Shown: positions 1 to 6,839 of the stretch, in pieces | Numbering within the stretch: position 1 is the first letter of the stretch | Layout: the number at the start of each line of letters is the position of its first letter | Source: Leucothrix mucor | Lineage (GTDB): Bacteria > Pseudomonadota > Gammaproteobacteria > Thiotrichales > Thiotrichaceae | Assembly: GCA_015662325.1 (NCBI GenBank) | Contig: DQUJ01000245.1 | Coordinates: 1-12,579 of the forward strand | Length of the DNA: 12,579 nucleotides | Reading direction: 5' to 3' | The notes under the pieces: generated by a model | Databases searched by the model: none | What the model was told of the DNA's origin: nothing | The model's input: the letters and a program-made list of their open reading frames with translations, nothing else | Position numbers and translations under genes: made by a program

Positions 1-193
1 TAGTTGTTTTCCCCTTCCACCCTTTAGGACGATAGCAAAGCATATACTAACAATGTGAATTTTCTACTTCTCAAATGATCTTTCTGGAACAATCATAAGT
101 CACTGATTATTAATAATTTAAAATTATTATTCTGTTATCTTATTGCTGTTTTATAGAGCAGGAGGTTTTAACACACACTCTTTTTATATAGTA

Positions 194-214
194 CACCGAA
201 CATAAGAATCGGTG
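194..214 (+). promoter_or_regulatory. Small hairpin over the ribosome-binding region of the SDR gene
   Basis: CACCGA (194-199) and TCGGTG (209-214) form a perfect 6-bp inverted repeat with a 9-base loop. The right arm contains most of the only Shine-Dalgarno-like sequence, GGTGA at 211-215, and a possible GTG start at 212. In mRNA this could limit initiation at ATG 221. The rest of bases 1-193 is AT-rich. It contains a perfect 8-bp-arm palindrome at 112-128 (AATAATTT/AAATTATT) and an isolated AGGAGG at 160-165 with no start codon at usable distance. I see no gene or convincing promoter there. The hairpin is read directly from sequence; its role is inference. Confidence 0.3.
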
Positions 215-220
215 AACATT

Positions 221-1576
221 ATGAGTCATATATTACTAACAGGTGCAACAGGCTTTATCGGTCGTCATCTAGTCTTTGCGTTACTCAATAAAGGTCATCA
301 AGTTACAGCCTGTTCAAGAAGTGCTGCAAGCCTACAACGCTTGTATGGTGACAAAGTAACACCTATTTCTATTGATTTTGCTAACGCTACATCTCCACAG
401 GATTGGCTTTCTTATTTAGAAGGTAATAATACGGGTGTTGATGTAGTAATCAACGCAGCAGGCATCATTACGGAAACCGCCACACAAAGTTTTGATGATA
501 TTCACACCAATGCGCCTGTTGCATTATTCAATGCCTGTGTAGCCGCTGGGGTGAACCGCGTGATACAAGTATCAGCATTGGGTGCGGATACTGAAATCAA
601 TCAGAACCAGAATGATAATCAAACAGCTCATATGAGCCATTATCACCAAAGTAAACAAGCGGCAGATGATGTATTGATGAGCTTGCCGTTAGATTGGTTT
701 GTACTGAGACCTTCAATTATTTATGGCGACGGCGCTAAAAGCATGGGGCTGTTTCAAGCCTTGTCTATTTTACCGCTTGTGCCGTTAGTAGGTTCTGGTA
801 AACAACTTATTCAGCCGATTCATATTGATGATGTGGTTGCATCTATTATCGCGGCGATTGATTCCTGCAGTACTGCTCAGAAGCAGATAGATCTTGTTGG
901 TTCGTCGGTGATTAGTTATGCATCGTTTATGCAAAAGATGAGGGCCTGGTTGAATGACGCGAGTGCAACCAAACAACCCTTTCGAACCTTTAAGATGAGT
1001 TTAGGCGTATCGAAACAACTAGTAAAACTGGGACGATTGATTAGTGAGCCTGCATTAAACCCAGAGACAATGCAGATGTTAGATCACAGTAAAGTCTACA
1101 ATGTGGCAGAGGTGGAAACGCACCTTCAACGTCCGTTACAAAGCTTAGATCAATACTTACAAAATAATCCCGTGACACAAGCACAACGCTGGCATAGTCG
1201 TTTGTATCTGCTGCGTCCTTTAATGCGCTATGTGCTTGCCTTTGTTTGGATATGGACAGGGATTGTGTCTGCTTTTTTATACCCGCAAGAGCAAAGTTAT
1301 CAACTGTTATCAGCTGTTGGGATTAGCGGGGTGGTTTTGCCAATCATGCTGTATTCAGCTGCCTTTATTGATTTTATTATAGGCATTTCAGTGCTATTTG
1401 CTTGGCGTGTACGACTTGTCGCTCAACTACAAATTGGCATGATTGTGATCTATACAATCATCATCAGCTTTGCATTGCCTGATTTCTGGTTGCACCCATT
1501 TGGCCCAATTTTGAAAAACCTACCCTTGCTTATATTTATAGTTATTTGGTCAGTACTAGAGGAGCAAAAGCCATGA
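221..1576 (+). CDS. Atypical SDR (NAD(P)-binding) fused to a DoxX-like membrane domain
   Basis: A 451-residue protein. The N-terminal Rossmann domain opens with TGATGFIG (residues 7-14) and carries the SDR-type pair YHQSK (141-145) and the LRPSIIYGDG segment (162-171), as in NDUFA9-like atypical SDRs. From about residue 335 to 446 it becomes hydrophobic, with roughly four membrane helices resembling the DoxX-like family, so the NAD(P)-binding part is tethered to the inner membrane. The substrate is unknown; a redox or quinone/lipid-linked role is only a guess. I prefer ATG 221 because GGTGA lies five bases upstream; GTG 212 would add three residues. The stop overlaps the next start by four bases (ATGA), so the two genes are translationally coupled. 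Confidence 0.85.
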   Translation: MSHILLTGATGFIGRHLVFALLNKGHQVTACSRSAASLQRLYGDKVTPISIDFANATSPQDWLSYLEGNNTGVDVVINAAGIITETATQSFDDIHTNAPVALFNACVAAGVNRVIQVSALGADTEINQNQNDNQTAHMSHYHQSKQAADDVLMSLPLDWFVLRPSIIYGDGAKSMGLFQALSILPLVPLVGSGKQLIQPIHIDDVVASIIAAIDSCSTAQKQIDLVGSSVISYASFMQKMRAWLNDASATKQPFRTFKMSLGVSKQLVKLGRLISEPALNPETMQMLDHSKVYNVAEVETHLQRPLQSLDQYLQNNPVTQAQRWHSRLYLLRPLMRYVLAFVWIWTGIVSAFLYPQEQSYQLLSAVGISGVVLPIMLYSAAFIDFIIGISVLFAWRVRLVAQLQIGMIVIYTIIISFALPDFWLHPFGPILKNLPLLIFIVIWSVLEEQKP

Positions 1577-2046
1577 ATTTCTTAATGTTGAAGGCATTAC
1601 ACATCATTAGTGCCTTTTTATTATTCGGTACGGGTTTAGGCAGTGCTTTTTATAAATTTATGGCAGACAAACACGGCGATATTAAACACATCGCCATTAC
1701 CAACCGCCATGTGGTGATAGCAGACTGGATATTTACCACACCCGCTGTGATCTTTCAGCCAATCAGCGGTGTGATCTTGGCGAATATGATTAATTTACCA
1801 TTGACCACACCGTGGATTATGACATCTCTAATTTTGTATGTGTTTGCTGGGATTTGTTGGTTGCCCGTGGTTTATTTACAGATACAAATGCAGAAAATGG
1901 CAGAGCAGGCGGTTTTGACTAATACGGATTTACCCATGCGTTATCATCGCTATGCACGGTGGTGGTTCTGGTTGGGAGTGCCTGCTTTTCTGGCGATTAT
2001 ATTGGTGATTTTTATGATGGTGTTTCATCGGGTGTTTTGGGTTTAG
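1573..2046 (+). CDS. DUF2269-family four-helix integral membrane protein
   Basis: 157 residues, almost entirely hydrophobic, with about four transmembrane helices (near 8-26, 52-72, 81-103 and 132-152). The N-terminus KALHIISAFLLFGTGLGSAF, with His10 and a Gly-rich first helix, fits DUF2269 proteins. Further polar residues are His46, Trp52 and the RYHRYARWWFW stretch (123-133). I chose ATG 1573 rather than the upstream TTG 1546 because GAGGAG lies at 1559-1564 and the ATG overlaps the TGA of the SDR-DoxX gene. This implies one operon and probably one membrane assembly with that protein. The biochemical role is unknown. The conserved histidines could bind a cofactor or metal, but nothing in the sequence proves it. 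Confidence 0.82.
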   Translation: MNFLMLKALHIISAFLLFGTGLGSAFYKFMADKHGDIKHIAITNRHVVIADWIFTTPAVIFQPISGVILANMINLPLTTPWIMTSLILYVFAGICWLPVVYLQIQMQKMAEQAVLTNTDLPMRYHRYARWWFWLGVPAFLAIILVIFMMVFHRVFWV

Positions 2047-2061
2047 GTGTTTAACATTTTA

Positions 2062-2532
2062 TCAAGACGAAGGTATTTTGATAATCCTAGATCGACTCAG
2101 GTGATCATGTAATGCCAGATTGTTTTTATCAAACAGTATCCACAATAAACTGAAGCCAAATCCTGCACTAATAAAACGTATTAACGCTTGTGTCCAAGAA
2201 ATATTACTGCCTAATTGATTAATCACTTTAATATTCCAAACCTTCATTCCAGGGGTTTGTCCGCTTTTCGTCCAAAAGTAGCCAAAATATAAGAAAGGCA
2301 CAATAATCCAAAGATTCCTAAGCAAGAAATTAATTGGGCTGTCTGCAGGAATAGTGGGGATGTTTTTTTCCTCGCCTATTTTAATTTGTTCAAGCGTGAC
2401 CAGTTCTAATTGAATAATGATTTGTTGGATAATTAGAGTAATAATAAAAGCGAAAAAAAGCGCAATCAGAACATCGTAAAGAATGGCAATGATACGCGAG
2501 CCGATGGTCGCTGGTATAAGGTTAGTACTCAT
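2062..2532 (-). CDS. RDD-family membrane protein
   Basis: 156 residues. Hallmarks of the RDD family are visible: Arg13 and Asp20 in the first helix (GSRIIAILYD), the conserved loop SGQTPGMKVWNIKV (90-103), and the C-terminal ALHDHLSRSRI (140-150) containing the second conserved Asp. Three hydrophobic helices lie near 18-38, 72-88 and 114-134. RDD proteins are small inner-membrane proteins of mostly unknown function; some have been linked to ion transport. The start lies 19 bases downstream of the trpG stop, with AGGAA about 11 bases before the ATG, so it is probably the last gene of the trpE-trpG transcript. A link to tryptophan synthesis is not evident; it occupies the position where trpD is often found. 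Confidence 0.85.
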   Translation of the reverse strand: MSTNLIPATIGSRIIAILYDVLIALFFAFIITLIIQQIIIQLELVTLEQIKIGEEKNIPTIPADSPINFLLRNLWIIVPFLYFGYFWTKSGQTPGMKVWNIKVINQLGSNISWTQALIRFISAGFGFSLLWILFDKNNLALHDHLSRSRIIKIPSS

Positions 2533-2551
2533 ACTTATTTAAGTTCCTGTG

Positions 2552-3142
2552 TCATGGCTCTTGCTTCATGTTCAAAAAGTTTTTAAGCATGTCATGCCCA
2601 TGTTCCGTAAGGATAGATTCGGGATGAAATTGCACGCCTTCAATCGCATATTCTTTATGACGAACACCCATTATCTCATCTATCTCGCCACATTCGGTTT
2701 CGGTCCATGCGGTTATTTCTAGACAGTCGGGCAGGGTGTCTTGATCAATCACTAATGAATGGTAACGGGTGGCTTCAAACGGTTCGGGTAAGCCTGCAAA
2801 AATGCCCACTTCTTTATGATACATGCTGGAGGTTTTGCCGTGCATGATCTCTTCGGCGCGAACAATGTCGCCACCAAAGGCTTGCCCGATGGCTTGATGA
2901 CCTAAACACACGCCAAAAATAGGAAGCATTCCTTTGTAGTGATTAATCACTTCCAGTGAAATACCGGCTTCTGTTGGCGTACAAGGGCCAGGTGAGATCA
3001 TGATGCGTTCTGGGTTAATTTTTTTAATATCATCCAGCGTAATTTCATCGTTGCGTTCGACTAATACATCTGCGCCTAGCTCGCCTAGATATTGCACGAG
3101 GTTGTAAGTGAAGGAGTCGTAGTTATCTATCATTAAAATCAT
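2552..3142 (-). CDS. trpG: Anthranilate synthase glutamine amidotransferase subunit (TrpG/PabA type)
   Basis: 196 residues, full length for a class I glutamine amidotransferase. It releases ammonia from glutamine and passes it to TrpE for anthranilate synthesis in the cytoplasm. The sequence opens with the typical [20 protein letters not shown] and contains [10 protein letters not shown] (51-60), the nucleophile elbow GVCLGHQ with Cys79, and QFHPES with His173 and Glu175 completing the Cys-His-Glu triad. It begins 14 bases after trpE, with an excellent Shine-Dalgarno. In many gammaproteobacteria one such subunit also serves PabB in folate synthesis; that dual use is possible here but cannot be read from the sequence. 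trpD and trpC do not follow. Confidence 0.95.
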   Translation of the reverse strand: MILMIDNYDSFTYNLVQYLGELGADVLVERNDEITLDDIKKINPERIMISPGPCTPTEAGISLEVINHYKGMLPIFGVCLGHQAIGQAFGGDIVRAEEIMHGKTSSMYHKEVGIFAGLPEPFEATRYHSLVIDQDTLPDCLEITAWTETECGEIDEIMGVRHKEYAIEGVQFHPESILTEHGHDMLKNFLNMKQEP

Positions 3143-3150
3143 TTGCGTAT

Positions 3151-3158
3151 CCTCCTTT
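3151..3158 (-). promoter_or_regulatory. Strong Shine-Dalgarno of trpG overlapping the trpE stop codon
   Basis: On the minus strand AAAGGAGG lies eight bases upstream of the trpG ATG and overlaps the TAA of trpE (3157-3159). This is the best ribosome-binding site in the minus-strand run. It suits coupled, roughly stoichiometric synthesis of the two anthranilate synthase subunits. Confidence 0.75.
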
Positions 3159-4677
3159 ATTTATGAGAGCCATCAAGACCAGCAGCGGCTTGACTCACCG
3201 CTCTAAAAATAGCACGGGCTTTATTCATGGTTTCCTTCCATTCCAGATCAGGTTTGGAATCATAAACGATGCCAGCACCTGCTTGAATGTGGAGCGTATC
3301 ATCTTTAATCACTGCGGTACGAATCGCGATGGCAGTGTCCATATTACCGTTCCATGCCAGATAACCGATTGCGCCAGAATAAATGCCGCGCTTTACTGGT
3401 TCTAATTCATCAATGATTTCCATGGCACGTATTTTAGGTGCGCCGCTGACGGTTCCAGCAGGGAAGGTAGCACGTATTACATCAATCGCGCTTAAATCGG
3501 GAATCAGTTTACCGACTACGTTCGAGACAATATGCATCACGTGTGAATAGCGTTCAATGGTCATTTTATCGGTGAGTTTAATCGTACCGATTTGGCTTAC
3601 TCGACCGGCATCGTTTCGCCCTAAGTCAATCAGCATTAAATGCTCGGCTAATTCTTTGGGGTCGTTTAATAATTCTTTTTCCATCGCCAAATCTTTGGCT
3701 TTATCATGGCCGCGTTTGCGCGTACCCGCAATTGGTCGTACGGTGATTTCTTTATCTTCGTTGGGTTCACCTGCAAGTCGCACTAAAATCTCGGGTGATG
3801 AACCCACAATATGAAAGGTGTCACAGTTCATAAAGTGCATATAAGGCGATGGATTAAGTGAGCGTAAAGAACGGTATAAATCCAACGGTGGTGCTTTAAA
3901 AGGCACGCTCAATCGCTGGGATAACACCACTTGCATGATGTCGCCCGCTTTAATGTATTCGCGTGCAGTTTCTACCGCCGCTTTAAAATCTTGTTCGGTA
4001 AAGCCAGAAACAAAGTCTTCTTCATTAATGACTTGAGAAGATTTTACGGGTTGATAAAGCGAGAGTGGCTCATGTAGGCGATGGGTTAAATAATCTAAAC
4101 GTTCTTGAGCCATCTCATATTCACCCGCCTTCGCGTGAACAATAATAGAGAGAATGCCATTGAGCGTATCAAATACGACAACTTCCTCTGATAACATCAA
4201 TAAAATATCGGGCGTTTGCACAGGATCAGGCTTGTTTTCAGCCTCTACGTTTGCCAGTTTGGGCTCGATATAACGAATCGTTTCATAGCCAAAGTAACCC
4301 ACTAAGCCGCCGTTAAAACGTGGCATTCCTTCAATCTCAGGGACTTTGATTTGGTCTTTATAGTTTTCAATCCACGCGAGTGGATCAGCAACAGTTTCTG
4401 TTGATTCAACTTTATAGTCAGTTGACACTTCGACTTCATTTCCTGTCACTTTAATAATAGTGCGTGCAGGCAATCCAATCATCGAATAACGCCCCCATTT
4501 TTCACCGCCTTTAACCGATTCAAACAAATACGAATAGGGCCCATTGGCAAGTTTGAGATAAGTGCTTAACGGTGTGTCTAAATCTGCGAGGACTTCACGT
4601 ACTACAGGAACGCGATCGTAGCCCTCGGCGAGATAGGATTCAAATTGGGATTTTGTGAGAGAACTAGAATTTGTCAT
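3157..4677 (-). CDS. trpE: Anthranilate synthase component I
   Basis: 506 residues, the usual TrpE length. It converts chorismate plus ammonia to anthranilate, the first committed step of tryptophan synthesis. The N-terminal domain has LFES (51-54), matching the LLES element that binds feedback tryptophan in characterised TrpE, so the enzyme is probably feedback-inhibited. The C-terminal chorismate-binding domain carries PIAGTRKRG (315-323), [15 protein letters not shown] (342-356), [15 protein letters not shown] (375-389) and [18 protein letters not shown] (405-422). Alanine in PIAGT, where many PabB enzymes have lysine, argues for TrpE rather than PabB. The ATG is preceded by AGG seven bases upstream. 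A Trp-containing leader ORF lies 83 bases upstream. Confidence 0.96.
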   Translation of the reverse strand: MTNSSSLTKSQFESYLAEGYDRVPVVREVLADLDTPLSTYLKLANGPYSYLFESVKGGEKWGRYSMIGLPARTIIKVTGNEVEVSTDYKVESTETVADPLAWIENYKDQIKVPEIEGMPRFNGGLVGYFGYETIRYIEPKLANVEAENKPDPVQTPDILLMLSEEVVVFDTLNGILSIIVHAKAGEYEMAQERLDYLTHRLHEPLSLYQPVKSSQVINEEDFVSGFTEQDFKAAVETAREYIKAGDIMQVVLSQRLSVPFKAPPLDLYRSLRSLNPSPYMHFMNCDTFHIVGSSPEILVRLAGEPNEDKEITVRPIAGTRKRGHDKAKDLAMEKELLNDPKELAEHLMLIDLGRNDAGRVSQIGTIKLTDKMTIERYSHVMHIVSNVVGKLIPDLSAIDVIRATFPAGTVSGAPKIRAMEIIDELEPVKRGIYSGAIGYLAWNGNMDTAIAIRTAVIKDDTLHIQAGAGIVYDSKPDLEWKETMNKARAIFRAVSQAAAGLDGSHK

Positions 4678-4816
4678 GGTAAAACCTGTTTAACATTGTT
4701 TGGCGCATTTGGCGCTTTATTTTGGATATGAGAATACAACGACCTTTTTTTCAAAAGGTACTAAATCCAAAGCCAGTTATAAAACAGATTATTCATAAGA
4801 AACATTTTAACGTATT
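4678..4816 (-). promoter_or_regulatory. Probable trp leader/attenuation region
   Basis: The 139-base gap between the M23 stop and trpE contains the leader ORF (4805-4761) followed by RNA-pairing elements. The Trp-codon segment TTTGGAT (minus strand, 4771-4765) is complementary over seven bases to ATCCAAA (4727-4721). Between them a perfect 7-bp hairpin ACCTTTT/AAAAGGT lies at 4742-4759. A second small hairpin, GCGC-5 bases-GCGC, follows within 4704-4716. No run of U follows either hairpin, so this does not match the textbook intrinsic terminator; the mechanism could be translational or otherwise different. I found no good promoter, so transcription may start inside the M23 gene or further upstream. 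The pairings are seen; the regulatory role is inferred. Confidence 0.5.
4761..4805 (-). CDS. trpL: Putative trp operon leader peptide, 14 residues with two Trp codons
   Basis: The minus-strand ORF ATG...TAG encodes MFLMNNLFYNWLWI. Trp codons are at positions 11 and 13 of 14, directly before the stop, and the ORF sits upstream of trpE in the same direction. This matches known trp leader peptides, where ribosome stalling at Trp codons senses tryptophan supply. A second in-frame ATG (codon 4) could be the real start. No clear Shine-Dalgarno is present. The ATG lies 11 bases after the M23 stop, so reinitiation is conceivable. Trp is a rare codon, so a W-x-W so close to the stop at this location is unlikely to be chance, but only two Trp codons are present. 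Confidence 0.55.
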   Translation of the reverse strand: MFLMNNLFYNWLWI

Positions 4817-5452
4817 TTATTTGATTTTTCTATGCGAGCGGATGAATTTTGTAGGGTCGATATAACCGTTGGTATGTTTTGAGTAACCTTGACCGATTGG
4901 CATATTGATTGTATTGCGAATTTCAAAGTGTAAATGCGCCAAGTAAATACCACCTGCATTACCAATAGTGCCAATTTTACTTCCTTTTTTTACAAGGCTA
5001 CCCGTCTTTACCAAACGAGTGTTTAAATGGGCATAAAGCGATTCAATATAAACAGGTTTTTGTTGCGTACCCTCTTTTGTGTGATAGCTGTGATAAATAC
5101 GAATCACGTTTCCCCAGCCGCCTTTTAAGTCATCAGAGAAAGACACAATACCGTCACTGATTGCGTATACAGGATCACCGAAATCTGTATTGCCACCCCC
5201 TGTTCCATTCCAATCTTCCCCAAGATGGTAGTTTTTACCAAATTTTTGAGCGTTGTAATAGTGTTTCGCATTGGGTTTGCCGACAGGATAATCAAAAGAG
5301 TGTGTTGTCGGACAGGATGATAAAAGTGTTGATTTTGATTTTATTTCATCTGTTATATCCGCAAAAACGGTACGGGCCGATAGGACTAATGTAAGCAGTG
5401 TTGCAAGTGATGCGAGCGTAGAAAGTGAAATGCGTGTTACCTTAAATTGCAT
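4817..5452 (-). CDS. Secreted M23 (LytM/lysostaphin-type) metallopeptidase
   Basis: 211 residues from ATG 5452. The N-terminus MQFKVTR plus a hydrophobic core and a VFA/D junction at residue 31 is a typical Sec signal peptide, so the protein acts in the periplasm or outside. The M23 zinc site is visible: HLGED with His77 and Asp81, YAHL with His142, and LAHLHFEIR with His173 and His175. It probably cleaves peptide cross-links in peptidoglycan. There is no coiled coil or LysM domain, so it is a minimal single-domain form. A start at 5518 is open but would put 22 residues in front of the signal peptide. The chosen ATG overlaps the YchJ-family stop by 11 bases, which implies translational coupling. 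Confidence 0.87.
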   Translation of the reverse strand: MQFKVTRISLSTLASLATLLTLVLSARTVFADITDEIKSKSTLLSSCPTTHSFDYPVGKPNAKHYYNAQKFGKNYHLGEDWNGTGGGNTDFGDPVYAISDGIVSFSDDLKGGWGNVIRIYHSYHTKEGTQQKPVYIESLYAHLNTRLVKTGSLVKKGSKIGTIGNAGGIYLAHLHFEIRNTINMPIGQGYSKHTNGYIDPTKFIRSHRKIK

Positions 5453-5843
5453 CAATATAAACCCAGTTACCTTTAACGCGAGTAAACAGACTTTTTTCTT
5501 TGTGTTGTTCAATCTCACCCATTAATGACGGGCTGAATCGGCTAGTGATAAATTCTACCATGCCTGTTTTATCATCAGCACCACCTGCTTGAGTAGACAC
5601 TATTTTTAAGGCAATTAAGGTTTGTGGGCCAGAGGCTTTTAAACTTTGCAAAGAAGGGCGTGTTGATGCGTGCCAAGTACGAAATAAATATTGCGCATCG
5701 CCCATAACATAAGCTGTGTAGCGTGACCGCATTAGTGCTTCGGCGGTAGGCGCGTGACCGCCTGATGGGTGATATTGCCCACAGCATTGCTCATAGGGTA
5801 ATGTTGATAGGCAAGGGCAGGTGTTTTTTGATTGTTTAGTCAT
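5442..5843 (-). CDS. YchJ/UPF0225-family protein with N-terminal Cys motif
   Basis: 133 residues. The N-terminus has CPC (9-11) and CC (20-21), the SEC-C-like CPC-x8-CC metal-binding pattern. It is followed by ALMRSRYTAYVMGDAQYLFRTWH (37-58), highly typical of YchJ proteins, and an NTF2-like C-terminal half ending GNWVYIDAI. It is shorter than E. coli YchJ, as I remember that protein, because a second C-terminal Cys motif is absent. The molecular function of the family is not established. A TAAGGG Shine-Dalgarno lies about seven bases before the ATG. The gene is coupled to the M23 gene by an 11-base overlap. It is separated from gph by 215 bases that hold a composite repeat. Confidence 0.85.
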   Translation of the reverse strand: MTKQSKNTCPCLSTLPYEQCCGQYHPSGGHAPTAEALMRSRYTAYVMGDAQYLFRTWHASTRPSLQSLKASGPQTLIALKIVSTQAGGADDKTGMVEFITSRFSPSLMGEIEQHKEKSLFTRVKGNWVYIDAI

Positions 5844-5920
5844 ATAGTAACCCTTAAGGAGAGCTTGATAAAGGTTTCAGGCTGGGAATGAGATAAAGTA
5901 TGCTGGGTATGCAAAGGTTC

Positions 5921-6051
5921 AGCTCCCTCCACTTAGCAAGCGATGTACTGAGCGTAGTCGAAGTGGGGGAGGGGATAGAATATTGAGCTTGGTCATTAGT
6001 AACATCATTCTACCCTCACCCCAGCCCTCTACCTGCTTGGGAGAGGGAGCT
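5921..6051. repeat. 131-bp composite inverted repeat (MITE/BIME-like) between gph and the YchJ gene
   Basis: The ends are a perfect 9-bp inverted pair: AGCTCCCTC (5921-5929) and GAGGGAGCT (6043-6051). A nested inverted pair, TAGAAT (5976-5981) and ATTCTA (6007-6012), flanks a 25-base unique centre. Each half reads from AGCTCCCTC through a GC-rich hairpin to a GGGG...AGGG...TAGAAT block, so the element is two diverged head-to-head copies of one unit. The left half contains the core CTGAGCGTAGTCGAAG (5948-5963), shared with the element at 7709-7766. No ORF is encoded. The arrangement resembles paired REP units (BIME) or a non-autonomous transposable element. No transposase is in the window. Confidence 0.65.
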
Positions 6052-6058
6052 TGTAGGT

Positions 6059-6739
6059 TTAACCAGCCTTAACCATTTCCTTCAATTCAACAAAAGAATC
6101 AATCACGGCATCGGGGTTAGAATCACGAATATCATCGCCGTGGTTATAACCATATGACATACAAATAATATCAAAACCTGCTGCGCGAGCGGCTTTTACG
6201 TCGGATGTTGAATCACCTAACATCATCGACTTTTTCGGATCAACACCGAGTTCTTTTGCACCGTGTAGTAATGGCATTGGGTCAGGTTTTTTCTTGGGTA
6301 ATGTATCGCCACTAATGACAATTTCAAAATCATCCCAAAGCCCTAAATCTTTAAGAATAGGGTGGGTAAACTCTGCATCTTTATTGGTGATACAGCCGAT
6401 TTTAATGCCCAAAGTTTGTAAGTAATCCATGCCTTCACGAACGCCAGGGTACAGCACGCTACGTTTTGATGTGTTTTCAGCATAAAGCGCTCGAAAAATG
6501 GGCATTGCTTTTTCGAAAATATCCGCATCGTGATCTGCATTGAGATCATTCGCAATACCGCGTTCAACGATACGAATAACGCCATTGCCGACCCATTCAC
6601 GTGCAGCCGCTTCGCCACGCGGTGGTAAACCGACTTGTTTTAATGTTTCATCTAAACACCATGAAAGATCGGGGACAGAATCAACTAATGTTCCGTCAAC
6701 GTCGATCATAATGAGTTCTGGGGTAAATATTTTAGACAT
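6059..6739 (-). CDS. gph: Phosphoglycolate phosphatase (HAD superfamily)
   Basis: 226 residues, normal for Gph. It hydrolyses 2-phosphoglycolate to glycolate, a salvage step for DNA-repair or oxygenase by-products. All HAD motifs are present: motif I DVDGTLVDS with Asp13 and Asp15, motif II in CITNK (Thr118), the motif III lysine in KKKPDP (149-154), and motif IV GDSTSD (175-180). A helical cap occupies about residues 20-95. It lies next to rpe in the same direction, the usual gammaproteobacterial pairing, but the 100-base gap holds an inverted repeat. A perfect TATAAT stands at 6762-6767 on the minus strand, 22 bases before the ATG, without a good -35 at normal spacing. The Shine-Dalgarno is weak. 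Confidence 0.92.
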   Translation of the reverse strand: MSKIFTPELIMIDVDGTLVDSVPDLSWCLDETLKQVGLPPRGEAAAREWVGNGVIRIVERGIANDLNADHDADIFEKAMPIFRALYAENTSKRSVLYPGVREGMDYLQTLGIKIGCITNKDAEFTHPILKDLGLWDDFEIVISGDTLPKKKPDPMPLLHGAKELGVDPKKSMMLGDSTSDVKAARAAGFDIICMSYGYNHGDDIRDSNPDAVIDSFVELKEMVKAG

Positions 6740-6776
6740 AGTAGAAGTCTTCTAAATTAAAATTATAGGGGGTGTA

Positions 6777-6830
6777 AACCACAGAGAGTAAACAAACCTA
6801 AGAAGGCTTTTCTCTGTGCTCTCTGTGGTT
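6777..6830. repeat. 12-bp-arm inverted repeat between rpe and gph
   Basis: AACCACAGAGAG (6777-6788) and CTCTCTGTGGTT (6819-6830) are perfect inverted copies separated by 30 bases. The right arm continues inward as an AGAGCACAGAG-type sequence (minus strand), but the left does not, so the element looks like a partly eroded longer palindrome. It starts nine bases after the rpe stop. No U-run follows the stem on the minus strand, so it is unlikely to be a strong intrinsic terminator; it may instead stabilise the 3' end of rpe mRNA. Confidence 0.6.
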
Positions 6831-6839
6831 AGATCGTTT

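Noticed and set aside
1546..1572. TTG start nine codons upstream for the DUF2269 protein
   Set aside because: ATG 1573 has GAGGAG upstream, the coupled ATGA overlap, and matches the family's N-terminus.
3157..4677. TrpE-like protein as PabB (aminodeoxychorismate synthase)
   Set aside because: PIAGT with Ala, the LFES feedback element, adjacency to trpG and the Trp leader all favour TrpE.
4699..4715. Tandem TTTGGCGC repeat as a Trp repressor site
   Set aside because: The 9-base-period direct repeat does not resemble the palindromic TrpR operator; its GCGC palindromes are too short to call anything.
4742..4759. Intrinsic terminator for the M23 gene or classical trp attenuator
   Set aside because: The 7-bp ACCTTTT/AAAAGGT stem is AT-rich and has no T-run after it in the direction of transcription.
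5453..5518. Longer N-terminus of the M23 protein starting at 5518
   Set aside because: It would add 22 residues before a clear signal peptide and overlap the YchJ-family gene by 77 bases; ATG 5452 directly precedes the signal peptide.
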